Source: Verrucomicrobiota bacterium (GTDB taxonomy: Bacteria; Verrucomicrobiota; Verrucomicrobiia; Chthoniobacterales; UBA10450). Taken from it: a stretch of 11,385 nt of DNA. The DNA lies in assembly GCA_003219225.1 (NCBI GenBank), contig QHPZ01000141.1, positions 6,274 through 17,658 of the forward strand, given 5' to 3'. The first letter of the stretch is position 1; every line of letters starts with the position of its first letter. The notes below the pieces were generated by a model that saw only the letters and a list, made by a program, of their open reading frames with translations, did no database searches and was not told the DNA's origin. Below, in pieces: positions 1 to 6,915 of the stretch. The translations under genes were made by a program, and so were the position numbers.

Positions 1-2
1 TG

Positions 3-374
3 AACGATGCCACTCTCGCTAAATTGACTCCGGTCGGATCGGTGCTCGACGAAGGTACCGGTCGTGCCGCCGTTGATTTCCCGGAAATGAGCGGCCGCTA
101 CATTCTTGTGAAATGGGCGCCTGTTGGTCAGCAGGACGCGCCTTTCTCGGTTGCTGAGATTTCCGCGTTCGGCACGACTGCCAACCTAACTTTTGCAGCC
201 ATCGGCAGTCGCATCAACTCCGACGGAAAATCGGTCGATCCGAAAGATTACGGACTGGGCAAGGAGGCAAAGGAGATCCCGGCTGAGGCTCCTCCGGCGG
301 AAGGTCCTCCAGTGGGTCTACCTCAGCCGCCACCGTTTGTTTTCGTTCCGCTCGTGCAACCGACGAGTGAATAG
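3..374 (+). CDS. C-terminal part of a discoidin (F5/8 type C)-like protein, 5' truncated by window edge
   Basis: The reading frame is open from the first bases of the window, so the gene starts outside it; an internal TTG at 24 is not needed as a start. The visible 123 residues begin with a stretch containing GRYILVKWAP followed by PFSVAEISAFG. This resembles the last strands of an F5/8 type C (discoidin-like) carbohydrate-binding domain, where a surface strand is followed by an 'xxVAEIxxFG' closing strand. After it come about 70 residues without a clear fold, ending in a Pro/Ala/Glu-rich tail (PPAEGPP, LPQPPPF). The discoidin call rests on this short segment only; the function of the whole protein cannot be told. 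Such domains usually sit on exported glycan-binding proteins. The gene ends 15 bases before a strong hairpin terminator. Confidence 0.6.
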   Translation, partial: NDATLAKLTPVGSVLDEGTGRAAVDFPEMSGRYILVKWAPVGQQDAPFSVAEISAFGTTANLTFAAIGSRINSDGKSVDPKDYGLGKEAKEIPAEAPPAEGPPVGLPQPPPFVFVPLVQPTSE

Positions 375-389
375 CTAAATCGTTCTCAC

Positions 390-426
390 AAAAACCCGTC
401 CTCCACACAACGGCGGACGGGTTTTT
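390..426. terminator. Bidirectional intrinsic terminator between convergent genes
   Basis: A perfect 12-bp stem pairs 390-401 (AAAAACCCGTCC) with 415-426 (GGACGGGTTTTTT begins here) around a 13-base loop. The A-run on the left and T-run on the right give a GC-rich stem followed by U's on either strand. It therefore fits as a rho-independent terminator for both the plus-strand gene ending at 374 and the minus-strand gene ending at 438. Confidence 0.85.
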
Positions 427-437
427 TGTTTTGCCGA

Positions 438-1709
438 TCAGAGTTGGTCGCGGATGATGCGAAAGATTTGTGTGCTGTCGACGTAACCGTGCAGCGCGGT
501 GCTGCCAGGTCCGCTGCCGAGGGCGGCCATGTCTTCGACGGTGTTGAGCGCTGATTTCGCGTAAACTGCAGCAGGCTCGAGATATTCTGCCTCTGACCTA
601 ATCGCCTGTCCGGTCCGCCGTCTTTCCGCCCAGCTGGCACGTGACCAGCGCGCTCCCTTTGGCCCACTTGCCCAGGTAAGCCACGGTTCTCCCGCCGGGT
701 TCAGCCCCAACAGCGCGATGCCACTGTCGTTGCGGAATGGAAATCCGTTCAGCGTCAGACCGCCGAGAGCAACGTCGCCGCACACGATAATTGTCGATCT
801 TGCGCCGGCGTAGCGTTGGGCGGTTGCAATCGCGCGATCCAAGTCGGCTGTTTGACCAAGTGTCCTCTCCGCGTCGTTCTCTTGGGCGGCTTTCCGCATC
901 AAACCCGCGTCGGCAATCAGCAGGTAACCGCCGGGATTGTATTGCAGCAGTTCGATCGCGCGTCGTACCATGTCGCTAAGACTCGGCTGCTCGCTGCGTT
1001 GCTCGATCTGATTGAAAAAAGCGAGCTCCGCATCGGCAAAAGCACCGAAGAGCTTGGGCCGTCGGAAAGTCGATACGCCTTCGAGCTCCGCGCGTGTGCG
1101 CACAATCTCGAAACCGTTTCGCCGCAACTCGAGCAGCAGATCGCGCCCATCATTTCTACTGCCGCCCTTCGCCTCCGGGAGAAAAGCGGCACTGCCACCA
1201 CCCATCGCAACATCGATTTTCGCGGCTTCCACGAATTCGCGGGCAATGTTTTCAGCGTCGGCCGGATCGGTCGGGTGCGCGTAAAAGGCCGCGCCGGTCG
1301 GATCAGTCAATCGCAAGTCCGTAACAAGGCCGGTAACACGGCCGCGTGCCCGCGCAAGATCGACAAGACTGGCAAGCGGCTTTCCGTTCCGGTCGAGCGC
1401 GATACTTCGGTTGTTAACTCTGGCCCCGGTCGCGAGCGCCGTCGCGGCTGCTGCTTGATCCGGCGCGGCGAAGTCGTTCGAATGATTTTGGAGCAGGGCC
1501 AGATTGGGCATCGATTCGAGCGCGAGACGGGCGTCGGCACCGCCCATGTAAACGCGGGTCATCGCGATTCGCGCGGGCGTCAGCCCTTCGCCGATGAAAA
1601 AAATGATGCCGAAGGGTTTTTGCACCACCCAGTGCTTGAAGTAAACAACGCCCAGGCCGCCAAAAACCAGCAGGCAAACAAGCGCGAGCAAACGATTGCG
1701 CCACTTCAC
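438..1709 (-). CDS. Membrane-anchored alkaline-phosphatase-fold protein with degenerate active site (probable pseudoenzyme)
   Basis: The 423-residue protein starts at a GTG with an uncleaved-looking N-terminal membrane segment (about residues 7-24), so the rest probably lies outside the inner membrane. It follows the PhoA alkaline phosphatase family end to end: IIFFIGEG (35-42), ATALATGARVNN (89-100), a DPTGAAFYAH segment (136-145), NDAERTLGQTADLDRAI (278-294), GDVALGGLTLNGF (311-323) and the closing ALHGYVDSTQIF. By my alignment to the E. coli enzyme, the Ser102 nucleophile is Gln85, Arg166 is Pro149, Asp327 is Arg272, His331 is Gln276, His370 is Val313 and His412 is Asn389. Asp51 and Glu322 are swapped to Glu41 and Asp267. 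Only the Thr155 and Asp369 equivalents (Thr138, Asp312) stay. Phosphomonoester hydrolysis by the known mechanism is therefore unlikely; a binding or structural role is inferred. The long reading frame is intact, which argues against simple decay. Confidence 0.8.
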   Translation of the reverse strand: MKWRNRLLALVCLLVFGGLGVVYFKHWVVQKPFGIIFFIGEGLTPARIAMTRVYMGGADARLALESMPNLALLQNHSNDFAAPDQAAAATALATGARVNNRSIALDRNGKPLASLVDLARARGRVTGLVTDLRLTDPTGAAFYAHPTDPADAENIAREFVEAAKIDVAMGGGSAAFLPEAKGGSRNDGRDLLLELRRNGFEIVRTRAELEGVSTFRRPKLFGAFADAELAFFNQIEQRSEQPSLSDMVRRAIELLQYNPGGYLLIADAGLMRKAAQENDAERTLGQTADLDRAIATAQRYAGARSTIIVCGDVALGGLTLNGFPFRNDSGIALLGLNPAGEPWLTWASGPKGARWSRASWAERRRTGQAIRSEAEYLEPAAVYAKSALNTVEDMAALGSGPGSTALHGYVDSTQIFRIIRDQL

Positions 1710-1800
1710 TCTCGCGATGTAGCGACGCTATTTCCGGATTGTCAATCCCGCAGCCGGAAAGCGCTTGTCGATCTGGGGAATCATCGCCAGAGTGCGCCGT

Positions 1801-3333
1801 ATGCCCGGGCCGGTGATGCTCATTATTCGTGACGGCTGGGGCATTAACCCCGGCGGCAAAGACAAGCGCGAGGAAAATGGCGACGCCACGCTCCTCGCGC
1901 ACACGCCGTTTCATGACGAGCTCTACCGCCGTTACCCCGGCAGCAAATTGAGCGCGAGCGGACCCGACGTCGGTCTGCCCGAAGGACAAATGGGCAATTC
2001 CGAGGTCGGCCATCTCAATCTGGGAGCCGGCCGGATCGTTTATCAGGACCTCACTCGGATCAACAAAGCGATCGCCGATGGCGAACTCGCGCGGAATGAT
2101 GTCGCGCAGGAAGCATTCGCCGCCGCGCGCGAGCACCGGCTTCATTTGTTAGGCCTGGTCTCCGAGGGCGGTGTGCACAGCCATTACTCCCACATGATTG
2201 CGCTGGCCAACGCCGCATGCGCCGCCGGGGTGCGCGAAATTCTTGTGCACGCGTTTACCGACGGTCGCGATTCGTCGCCCACCGGCGGTCGCGAATATCT
2301 CGCCACCTGCGAAACGGAACTGCGCCGGAGCGGCGCGCAAATCGTTACTGTGGTCGGCCGCTATTTTGCGATGGATCGCGATCGCCGCTGGGACCGTACG
2401 AAGAAAGCGTGGGACGCGGTCGTGCTTGGCCGCGGAGAGTTTTGCAAAGATTCGCCCTCGGCCGCGTTAGATCGACAATATGCCGCCGGCAAAACCGACG
2501 AGTTCATGCCGCCGCTGATTTTCGCCTTGCCCGACGAGCAACGCGTACGCGATGGCGACGTGGTCTTATTTTTCAACTTCCGCGCTGATCGCGCCCGGCA
2601 ATTGTCGCAGGCGTTTTTGTTCCAAGACTTCGAGGGCTTCAATCGCGAAGTGTGGCCGCGGGTGCATTTCGTTTCGCTCACCGAGTACGATGTTCGATAT
2701 CCCTCGCCGTTTATCTTCGCGCCCGAACAGTTGAAAAATATTCTTGGCGAGCTCGTCAGCGCGGCGGGCAAAACGCAGCTGCGCATCGCCGAGACGGAGA
2801 AATACGCGCACGTCACTTATTTTTTCAACGGTGGCATTGAAAAACCGTTCCCCGGGGAAGAACGATTGCTGGTTCCTTCGCCAAAAGTCGCGACCTACGA
2901 TCTCAAGCCCGAGATGAGCGCGTCCGAAGTGACCGACGAATTGCTGAAACACATCGCCAAATTCGACCTGATCGTTTTGAACTTTGCCAACCCCGACATG
3001 GTCGGTCACACCGGCGTCATCCCCGCCGGCATCAAAGCAGTCGAGACGGTGGACAAATGTTGCCGGCGCATCATCGAAACATTGCTCCCGCTCGGCGGCA
3101 AAGTCATCGTGACTGCCGATCATGGCAACTGCGAGCAGATGCGCAATCCCGACGGTTCACCCAACACCGCCCACACTACCAACCTCGTTCACTTCATCTA
3201 CGTCGCGCGCGACGCGGCCGGCTTTCGCTGTGAGGATGGTATCCTCGCCGACGTCGCGCCGACTCTTCTCTTTCTCTTCGGCCTGCCGCAACCAAAAGAA
3301 ATGACCGGCCGCAACTTGCTCGTGGCGGTGTAA
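1801..3333 (+). CDS. gpmI: 2,3-bisphosphoglycerate-independent phosphoglycerate mutase
   Basis: This cytoplasmic glycolysis/gluconeogenesis enzyme interconverts 3-phosphoglycerate and 2-phosphoglycerate using two Mn ions and a phosphoserine intermediate. From the ATG at 1801 it has 510 residues, the normal family length. The catalytic set is complete: Asp11 (RDGWG), nucleophile Ser67 in MGNSEVGHLN, Asp399 and His403 (NPDMVGHTG), Asp440-His441 (VTADHGN) and His458 (TAHTTN). Substrate-binding motifs such as DGRDSSP and FFNFRADRARQL are also present. The frame stays open upstream to a TTG at 1765, and there is a GTG at 1792. I chose 1801 because homologues start a few residues before the (L/R)DGWG motif; no strong Shine-Dalgarno settles it. 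The gene is divergent from the phosphatase-like gene and convergent with glgE, with only two bases between the stop codons and no visible terminator. Confidence 0.95.
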   Translation: MPGPVMLIIRDGWGINPGGKDKREENGDATLLAHTPFHDELYRRYPGSKLSASGPDVGLPEGQMGNSEVGHLNLGAGRIVYQDLTRINKAIADGELARNDVAQEAFAAAREHRLHLLGLVSEGGVHSHYSHMIALANAACAAGVREILVHAFTDGRDSSPTGGREYLATCETELRRSGAQIVTVVGRYFAMDRDRRWDRTKKAWDAVVLGRGEFCKDSPSAALDRQYAAGKTDEFMPPLIFALPDEQRVRDGDVVLFFNFRADRARQLSQAFLFQDFEGFNREVWPRVHFVSLTEYDVRYPSPFIFAPEQLKNILGELVSAAGKTQLRIAETEKYAHVTYFFNGGIEKPFPGEERLLVPSPKVATYDLKPEMSASEVTDELLKHIAKFDLIVLNFANPDMVGHTGVIPAGIKAVETVDKCCRRIIETLLPLGGKVIVTADHGNCEQMRNPDGSPNTAHTTNLVHFIYVARDAAGFRCEDGILADVAPTLLFLFGLPQPKEMTGRNLLVAV

Positions 3334-3335
3334 AG

Positions 3336-3539
3336 CTAAGCAAAGCGGTCGCCGCCGAGCCACCGGCGCAAACGGAAGATGTGGGCGGGCTGAATCTCTG
3401 GGTCAAGCTCGACGTAATTGCGCCGGCCGTGCCAGACGTAACGGGCATCGCTTAGCAAGTCATGCACCTGATAGGTTTCGCCTTCCATTGAACCGAATTG
3501 ATCGATCGGAACATCGACAAAGGAGTGTTGTTTGCGGTG
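3336..3539 (-). pseudogene. glgE: Detached out-of-frame C-terminal segment of glgE
   Basis: Read from the His codon at 3537-3539, the minus strand gives HRKQHSFVDVPIDQFG, then YQVHDLLSDARYVWHGRRN, then YVELDPEIQPAHIFRLRR, and stops at 3336. This is the standard GlgE C-terminus (family pattern: VNLDPH..Q..WV, then YxVHDLLTGxRYxWxGxxNYVELDP, then AHIFRxRR). It is one base out of phase with the main glgE frame, so it would not be joined to it in translation. In the alternative frame it has no plausible start of its own close to the homologous part. I read it as the 3' end of the same gene, separated by a frameshift together with a deletion (3n+2 bases lost). Confidence 0.85.
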
Positions 3540-5235
3540 CGTCGTTCTCCGCGTGGTAGAAACGCAGATTATCATAGAGCTGCAGCGCGCGGTTTTCTCT
3601 GCGGATTTGATTGAGGCGCGTGATCCACCCTTTGATGTTGCCGGGCGCGTTCCAGTCGCGCTCCTTGAATTGATATTTTTCCGAATCGAGATACTCCTCG
3701 CGCCCGGGCAACGCCTCATTTTCACACAGCTCATATCCGCTGTAGATGCCGTAGAGCGTCGACATCGTCGCCGCGAGCACGATCCGAATCATGAACGCCG
3801 GCCGCCCGCCATCCTGTAAGACAAACGGGAGAATGTCCGGCGTGTTTGGCCAAAGATTGCCGCGAAAATATTCGCGCATCTCGGTTTGGGTGAGTTCGGT
3901 CAAATATTCAGTGAGCTCCTGTTTGGAATTGCGCCAGGTAAAGTAAGTGTAGCTCTGACTAAAACCGGCTTTCGCCAGCACCTTCATCATTTTGGGTTTC
4001 GTGAATGCTTCCGAGAGAAAGATCACGTCGGGATAGCGATCGTGCACCTGACCGATTAGGTACTCCCAAAAGGCGACTGGCTTCGTGTGTGGATTGTCGA
4101 CCCGAAAAATTCTTACGCCGCGCTCGGCCCAGAAAAGAACGACACTCACCATCTCGGCCCACAGTGCCGGCCAGTTTTCGCAGCGGAAATTGAGCGGGTA
4201 AATGTCCTCATATTTTTTGGGCGGGTTCTCGGCGAACTTGATCGAGCCGTCAGGCCGTTTGTAGAACCACTCCGGATGCTCCCGGACATACGGGTGGTCG
4301 GGAGAACAATTGAGCGCGAAATCGAGCGCGATCTCCATCCCGCGTTTGCGCACTTCGCGTTGCAGCCAATCGAAATCTTCGAGAGTGCCGAGAGACGGCT
4401 CGACGGCCTTATGCCCGCCGGCTTCGCTCCCGATTGCCCACGGCACGCCGGGATCGCCACGCTTGGCGACGATCGCGTTATTGCGGCCTTTGCGATTGGT
4501 GTGCCCGATGGGATGAATCGGCGGGAAATAAATCACGTCAAATCCCATCGCTTTAGCGTCGTCAACCCGCGGCAAACAATCGCGAAACGTCGATCCGCGA
4601 CCGCGGCGTCCCTGGGCCGAACGCGGGAAAAATTCATACCACGCAGTGAACTGCGCCGCCGGACGATCGACAATCACCTGAGCCGCGGGCGCGTACTGTG
4701 TGGCCGACGAGCGGTCCGGATAAGTGGCCATTAAGACCTCAAGCTCGCCCAGATGCGCAATGTTGTTGATCTGCGCGTTATCCCCGGTGCGCAGCATCTC
4801 GGACAGCTCGCGCAATCGCAAGGCATCGGCGCTCACCTTCGCGCGCTTTGCTGCGGCCTCGAGTAAGGCCGCGCCTTCGAGCGTTTCAGCAATCAAATCG
4901 GAAACACCGGCTTCGAATTTCGCGGTGAACTCCCGTTGCCAGCCGCGAAAGACGTCCGCCCAAGCCTCGACCGTGTATTCGTAGGTAACGCTTTGATAAA
5001 GCGTGCAGACGCCGCGCCAACGATCGTTATCGATGTGAACCATGGGCGTTTCCTGCCAGCGACGTTTCCCCAGAACGCGCCACTTCAATATCGCTGCCAC
5101 GACATCGTGCCCGTCTTTGAAAATGTCCGCTTCCACGACGAGATCCTGCCCGACCGCGCGTTTGACCGGATAGCGGCCGCCATCGATCAGCGGCTGTAAG
5201 TTCTCGATGACCGCAGTGGGAAAGGCCCGCAGCAT
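3460..5235 (-). CDS. glgE: Alpha-1,4-glucan:maltose-1-phosphate maltosyltransferase, frameshifted near the C-terminus
   Basis: GlgE (GH13 family) transfers maltosyl units from maltose-1-phosphate to the non-reducing ends of alpha-1,4-glucan in the cytoplasm. The frame reads 591 residues from an ATG with GAAGG just upstream: an N-terminal beta domain (about 1-180), then the catalytic barrel. The active-site residues are all visible: nucleophile Asp380 in FRVDNPHTKP, general acid Glu409 in FLSEAFTKP, and Asp467 in WPNTPDILP. IYFPPIHPIGHTNRKG and YPLNFRCENWPALW are also typical. Up to Asp565 (AEND, codon 3541-3543) it follows the family. After that the frame gives an unrelated tail ending in NGRRNLSG, while the true C-terminus lies in another frame at 3336-3539. 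About 25-30 residues of the expected strand ending in VNLDP seem to be missing at the junction. The catalytic centre is intact, but the C-terminal domain is broken unless this is an assembly error. It lies ten bases downstream of the regulator gene, so the two are likely cotranscribed. The partner genes treS and mak/pep2 are not in this window. Confidence 0.9.
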   Translation of the reverse strand: MLRAFPTAVIENLQPLIDGGRYPVKRAVGQDLVVEADIFKDGHDVVAAILKWRVLGKRRWQETPMVHIDNDRWRGVCTLYQSVTYEYTVEAWADVFRGWQREFTAKFEAGVSDLIAETLEGAALLEAAAKRAKVSADALRLRELSEMLRTGDNAQINNIAHLGELEVLMATYPDRSSATQYAPAAQVIVDRPAAQFTAWYEFFPRSAQGRRGRGSTFRDCLPRVDDAKAMGFDVIYFPPIHPIGHTNRKGRNNAIVAKRGDPGVPWAIGSEAGGHKAVEPSLGTLEDFDWLQREVRKRGMEIALDFALNCSPDHPYVREHPEWFYKRPDGSIKFAENPPKKYEDIYPLNFRCENWPALWAEMVSVVLFWAERGVRIFRVDNPHTKPVAFWEYLIGQVHDRYPDVIFLSEAFTKPKMMKVLAKAGFSQSYTYFTWRNSKQELTEYLTELTQTEMREYFRGNLWPNTPDILPFVLQDGGRPAFMIRIVLAATMSTLYGIYSGYELCENEALPGREEYLDSEKYQFKERDWNAPGNIKGWITRLNQIRRENRALQLYDNLRFYHAENDAPQTTLLCRCSDRSIRFNGRRNLSGA

Positions 5236-5245
5236 GGGCCTTCAA

Positions 5246-5908
5246 TCAATCGAAATTAATCGGCTGTGAAAGCAGAAATCGCGCAGCGGCGGCCGAGGAT
5301 CGATTTAGAGATCGAAATAAAACGCGCACTCGTAGAGCAAGCACGGCCTCAAACATGTCCTGCTCCAGCCGGCCGACAATCGGATACTGATCGAGCAAGT
5401 TCAGGATGGGCGAGTGACATTCGAATATCTGCGGCCCACCCTGCTTCGGATCGGTGGTAAACTGCGCCATATAACCCTCAGCATCGCGCACCTTGGCCAG
5501 CCATTTCGCGCGGTCGGCCACAGTTTCGCCCTTGGCTTTCGCCTTTAAGGCGGCAGTTTTTTTTGCGAAAACGTTGTAGAGAAGTTTTTCCGGAGCGTTG
5601 GCGCCATAAACTTCCTGCACTGACTTGAGCAGCTCGAGCGTGAGCTTGTTGCTATCGGCGGCAAAAAGATCGTGCGTGCGACGGGTCAGCCGATAAACCA
5701 TTTCCGGCCGGCCCATTTTCTGCGGGCGCCGCCAGGTATCGAGGTACCCATCCCGCTGCAGGGTAAGGCAATGTTGTTTGATACCCATGTAGCTCATGCC
5801 CATCTTGGCCACGAGCTCATTGACCGACATGCCTTTCGAGCGTTTCAGTGAGTTGAGAATTTCCAGCCGCTGGGTGCGGCCGATTTCGGCGAGCAACCGT
5901 TGATTCAT
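5246..5908 (-). CDS. Winged-helix transcriptional regulator (COG2345/SufR-like)
   Basis: The 220-residue protein has an N-terminal winged helix. A helix-turn-helix covers roughly residues 15-50 (RLEILNSLKRS, then MSVNELVAKMGMSYMGIKQH). A wing with the GRPEMVYRLT motif at about 66-75 matches the GRPxxxYxLT signature of COG2345 regulators, the family that includes the Fe-S sensor SufR. The C-terminal half keeps the family outline (FECHSP, then YPIVGRLEQDMFEAVL). However, only Cys164 stands where the sensor cysteines are expected: the 'C-RLE' position is Gly179, and the final Cys region reads SSAAAARF. Fe-S binding is therefore doubtful. The ATG at 5908 is preferred because the predicted transcription start falls near 5928; a TTG at 5926 would add six residues but would be almost leaderless. 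The gene lies ten bases upstream of glgE, which makes glgE its likely cotranscribed partner and possible target. A partly decayed or re-purposed sensor is an inference. Confidence 0.75.
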   Translation of the reverse strand: MNQRLLAEIGRTQRLEILNSLKRSKGMSVNELVAKMGMSYMGIKQHCLTLQRDGYLDTWRRPQKMGRPEMVYRLTRRTHDLFAADSNKLTLELLKSVQEVYGANAPEKLLYNVFAKKTAALKAKAKGETVADRAKWLAKVRDAEGYMAQFTTDPKQGGPQIFECHSPILNLLDQYPIVGRLEQDMFEAVLALRVRVLFRSLNRSSAAAARFLLSQPINFD

Positions 5909-5924
5909 GAGTGTAACGATGTCC

Positions 5925-5968
5925 AAAGTTGCGGATTTTATCGGCTTAAATCTTTGGAATGCAACTTT
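5925..5968. promoter_or_regulatory. Inverted repeat flanking the regulator promoter, possible operator
   Basis: The two 8-base arms AAAGTTGC (5925-5932) and GCAACTTT (5961-5968) are exact reverse complements, with 28 bases between them. One arm overlaps the predicted -35 and the other covers the predicted transcription start. That placement suits autoregulation by a dimeric winged-helix protein, perhaps the gene directly downstream. The repeat is seen; the operator role is inferred. Confidence 0.4.
5935..5964 (-). promoter_or_regulatory. Candidate sigma-70-type promoter for the regulator-glgE unit
   Basis: On the minus strand a TTGCAT -35 (5959-5964) and a TAAAAT -10 (5935-5940) are separated by 18 bases. 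This would start transcription near 5928, about 20 bases before the ATG at 5908. It sits in the 74-base gap after ygfZ, so the regulator and glgE can be expressed apart from the upstream genes. It was read by eye from consensus only. Confidence 0.55.
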
Positions 5969-5982
5969 AATTGGGTAAAAAC

Positions 5983-6915
5983 CTAGGCAACGCCGCGGCT
6001 CAGTGAAACGGGAAGATCGACAACCTGCACCTGGCAGAGGCTCGACACGTCGTCCGGCGCGCCGGCCGTGAGTGTCGCGCCTGCGGAATTGAAGCCGCGT
6101 TTGATGTAAGCGAGGGCAACGTTGCGACCGAATCGGGAGCTTTGCCCTGCACTCGTAATCCAGCCGATTTCTTTTTTGTCATCCTCCGCTGCGTACAAGC
6201 GCATGCCCGCCGCAAGCGGCGTCGCCGTGAGCGAAACCAAGCCGCACAGCCGCTTGTTCCGCTGGCCAGACCTCTTCATTCGCGAAATTACTTCCTGGCC
6301 GATGTAGCAGCCCTTCTCGTAATTAATGCAGCGCGACTCCAGGTTCGCTTCCACCGGAATAATCTCAGGCGTTAATTCGCGACCCCAGCGCGGGATGCCT
6401 TGCTCGATGCGAAAAATCTCAGCGCAATCCGAATCGCAAAACCGGAATTGCTCCGACAATCGCGCGATCGCCTGACCTCGCGCTTCGCTTGGCACCCACA
6501 CGTCCCAGCCGGGAGCGGCGAAACGGTCGGCTGCGGTGATGGTCGAGTCAGCGCCAGTAGTAGGTCGCTCCGAGCTCAACACGTGCAAGATCGACAATTG
6601 CTCCGTGAGGTCTTCCACCCGCACATCATCGGCGATGATGTAGCGCTCAAGGCGCGGCGGCAGTGAACCGCGCAATTCAGCATCGGCATCGAGCAGAAAA
6701 GAATCGGCTCTGCCGGTGACAAAAATGTGCGCATCCATTTTGCCTTTCGCGTTCAGGATGCATGCCTCCAACGCGCGTGATTCACTCGCCGCGCGGATGT
6801 CATTGGTGAGCTGCCCGTTAAGAAAACGAACGCGATCGTCTCCGGAAACACGCAGCTTGATCCGCGCGGAGAGATCGAAGAACACGCCGGCCGCCGGAAC
6901 ACTCCGCGACGTCAT
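5983..6915 (-). CDS. ygfZ: YgfZ/GcvT-domain folate-binding protein, Fe-S cluster maintenance
   Basis: This 310-residue protein belongs to the YgfZ (IBA57-related) family. These are tetrahydrofolate-binding, GcvT-fold proteins that help build or repair Fe-S clusters in the cytoplasm, notably for radical-SAM enzymes such as MiaB. The hallmark K-G-C-Y-x-G-Q-E motif is present at residues 201-208 (KGCYIGQE), with the functional Cys at 203. Around it are RIEQGIPRWGREL and NYEKG, and the N-terminal part (FLNGQLTNDI, ILNAKGKM) is also typical. The ATG overlaps the stop of the upstream dehydrogenase gene by four bases (ATGA), and an AGGAG lies just before it. The two are therefore translationally coupled. 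Length and motifs are complete and nothing looks broken. Confidence 0.92.
   Translation of the reverse strand: MTSRSVPAAGVFFDLSARIKLRVSGDDRVRFLNGQLTNDIRAASESRALEACILNAKGKMDAHIFVTGRADSFLLDADAELRGSLPPRLERYIIADDVRVEDLTEQLSILHVLSSERPTTGADSTITAADRFAAPGWDVWVPSEARGQAIARLSEQFRFCDSDCAEIFRIEQGIPRWGRELTPEIIPVEANLESRCINYEKGCYIGQEVISRMKRSGQRNKRLCGLVSLTATPLAAGMRLYAAEDDKKEIGWITSAGQSSRFGRNVALAYIKRGFNSAGATLTAGAPDDVSSLCQVQVVDLPVSLSRGVA

Noticed and set aside
638..643. CACGTG core resembling the centre of a parS site
   Set aside because: The flanks (GCTGG...CCAGC) do not match the TGTTT/AAACA arms of parS, and the site lies inside coding sequence.
816..1832. 338-codon plus-strand open frame antisense to the phosphatase-like gene
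   Set aside because: Its protein has no recognisable motif, it lies fully opposite a gene with clear family motifs, and long antisense frames are common in GC-rich DNA. It also runs into the start of gpmI in another frame.
2566..3123. 185-codon minus-strand frame within gpmI
   Set aside because: It overlaps the gpmI metal-binding motifs in antisense and shows no family similarity of its own.
4087..4734. 215-codon plus-strand frame opposite glgE
   Set aside because: Mirror of a conserved GlgE region including the catalytic barrel; no independent motif or ribosome-binding site.
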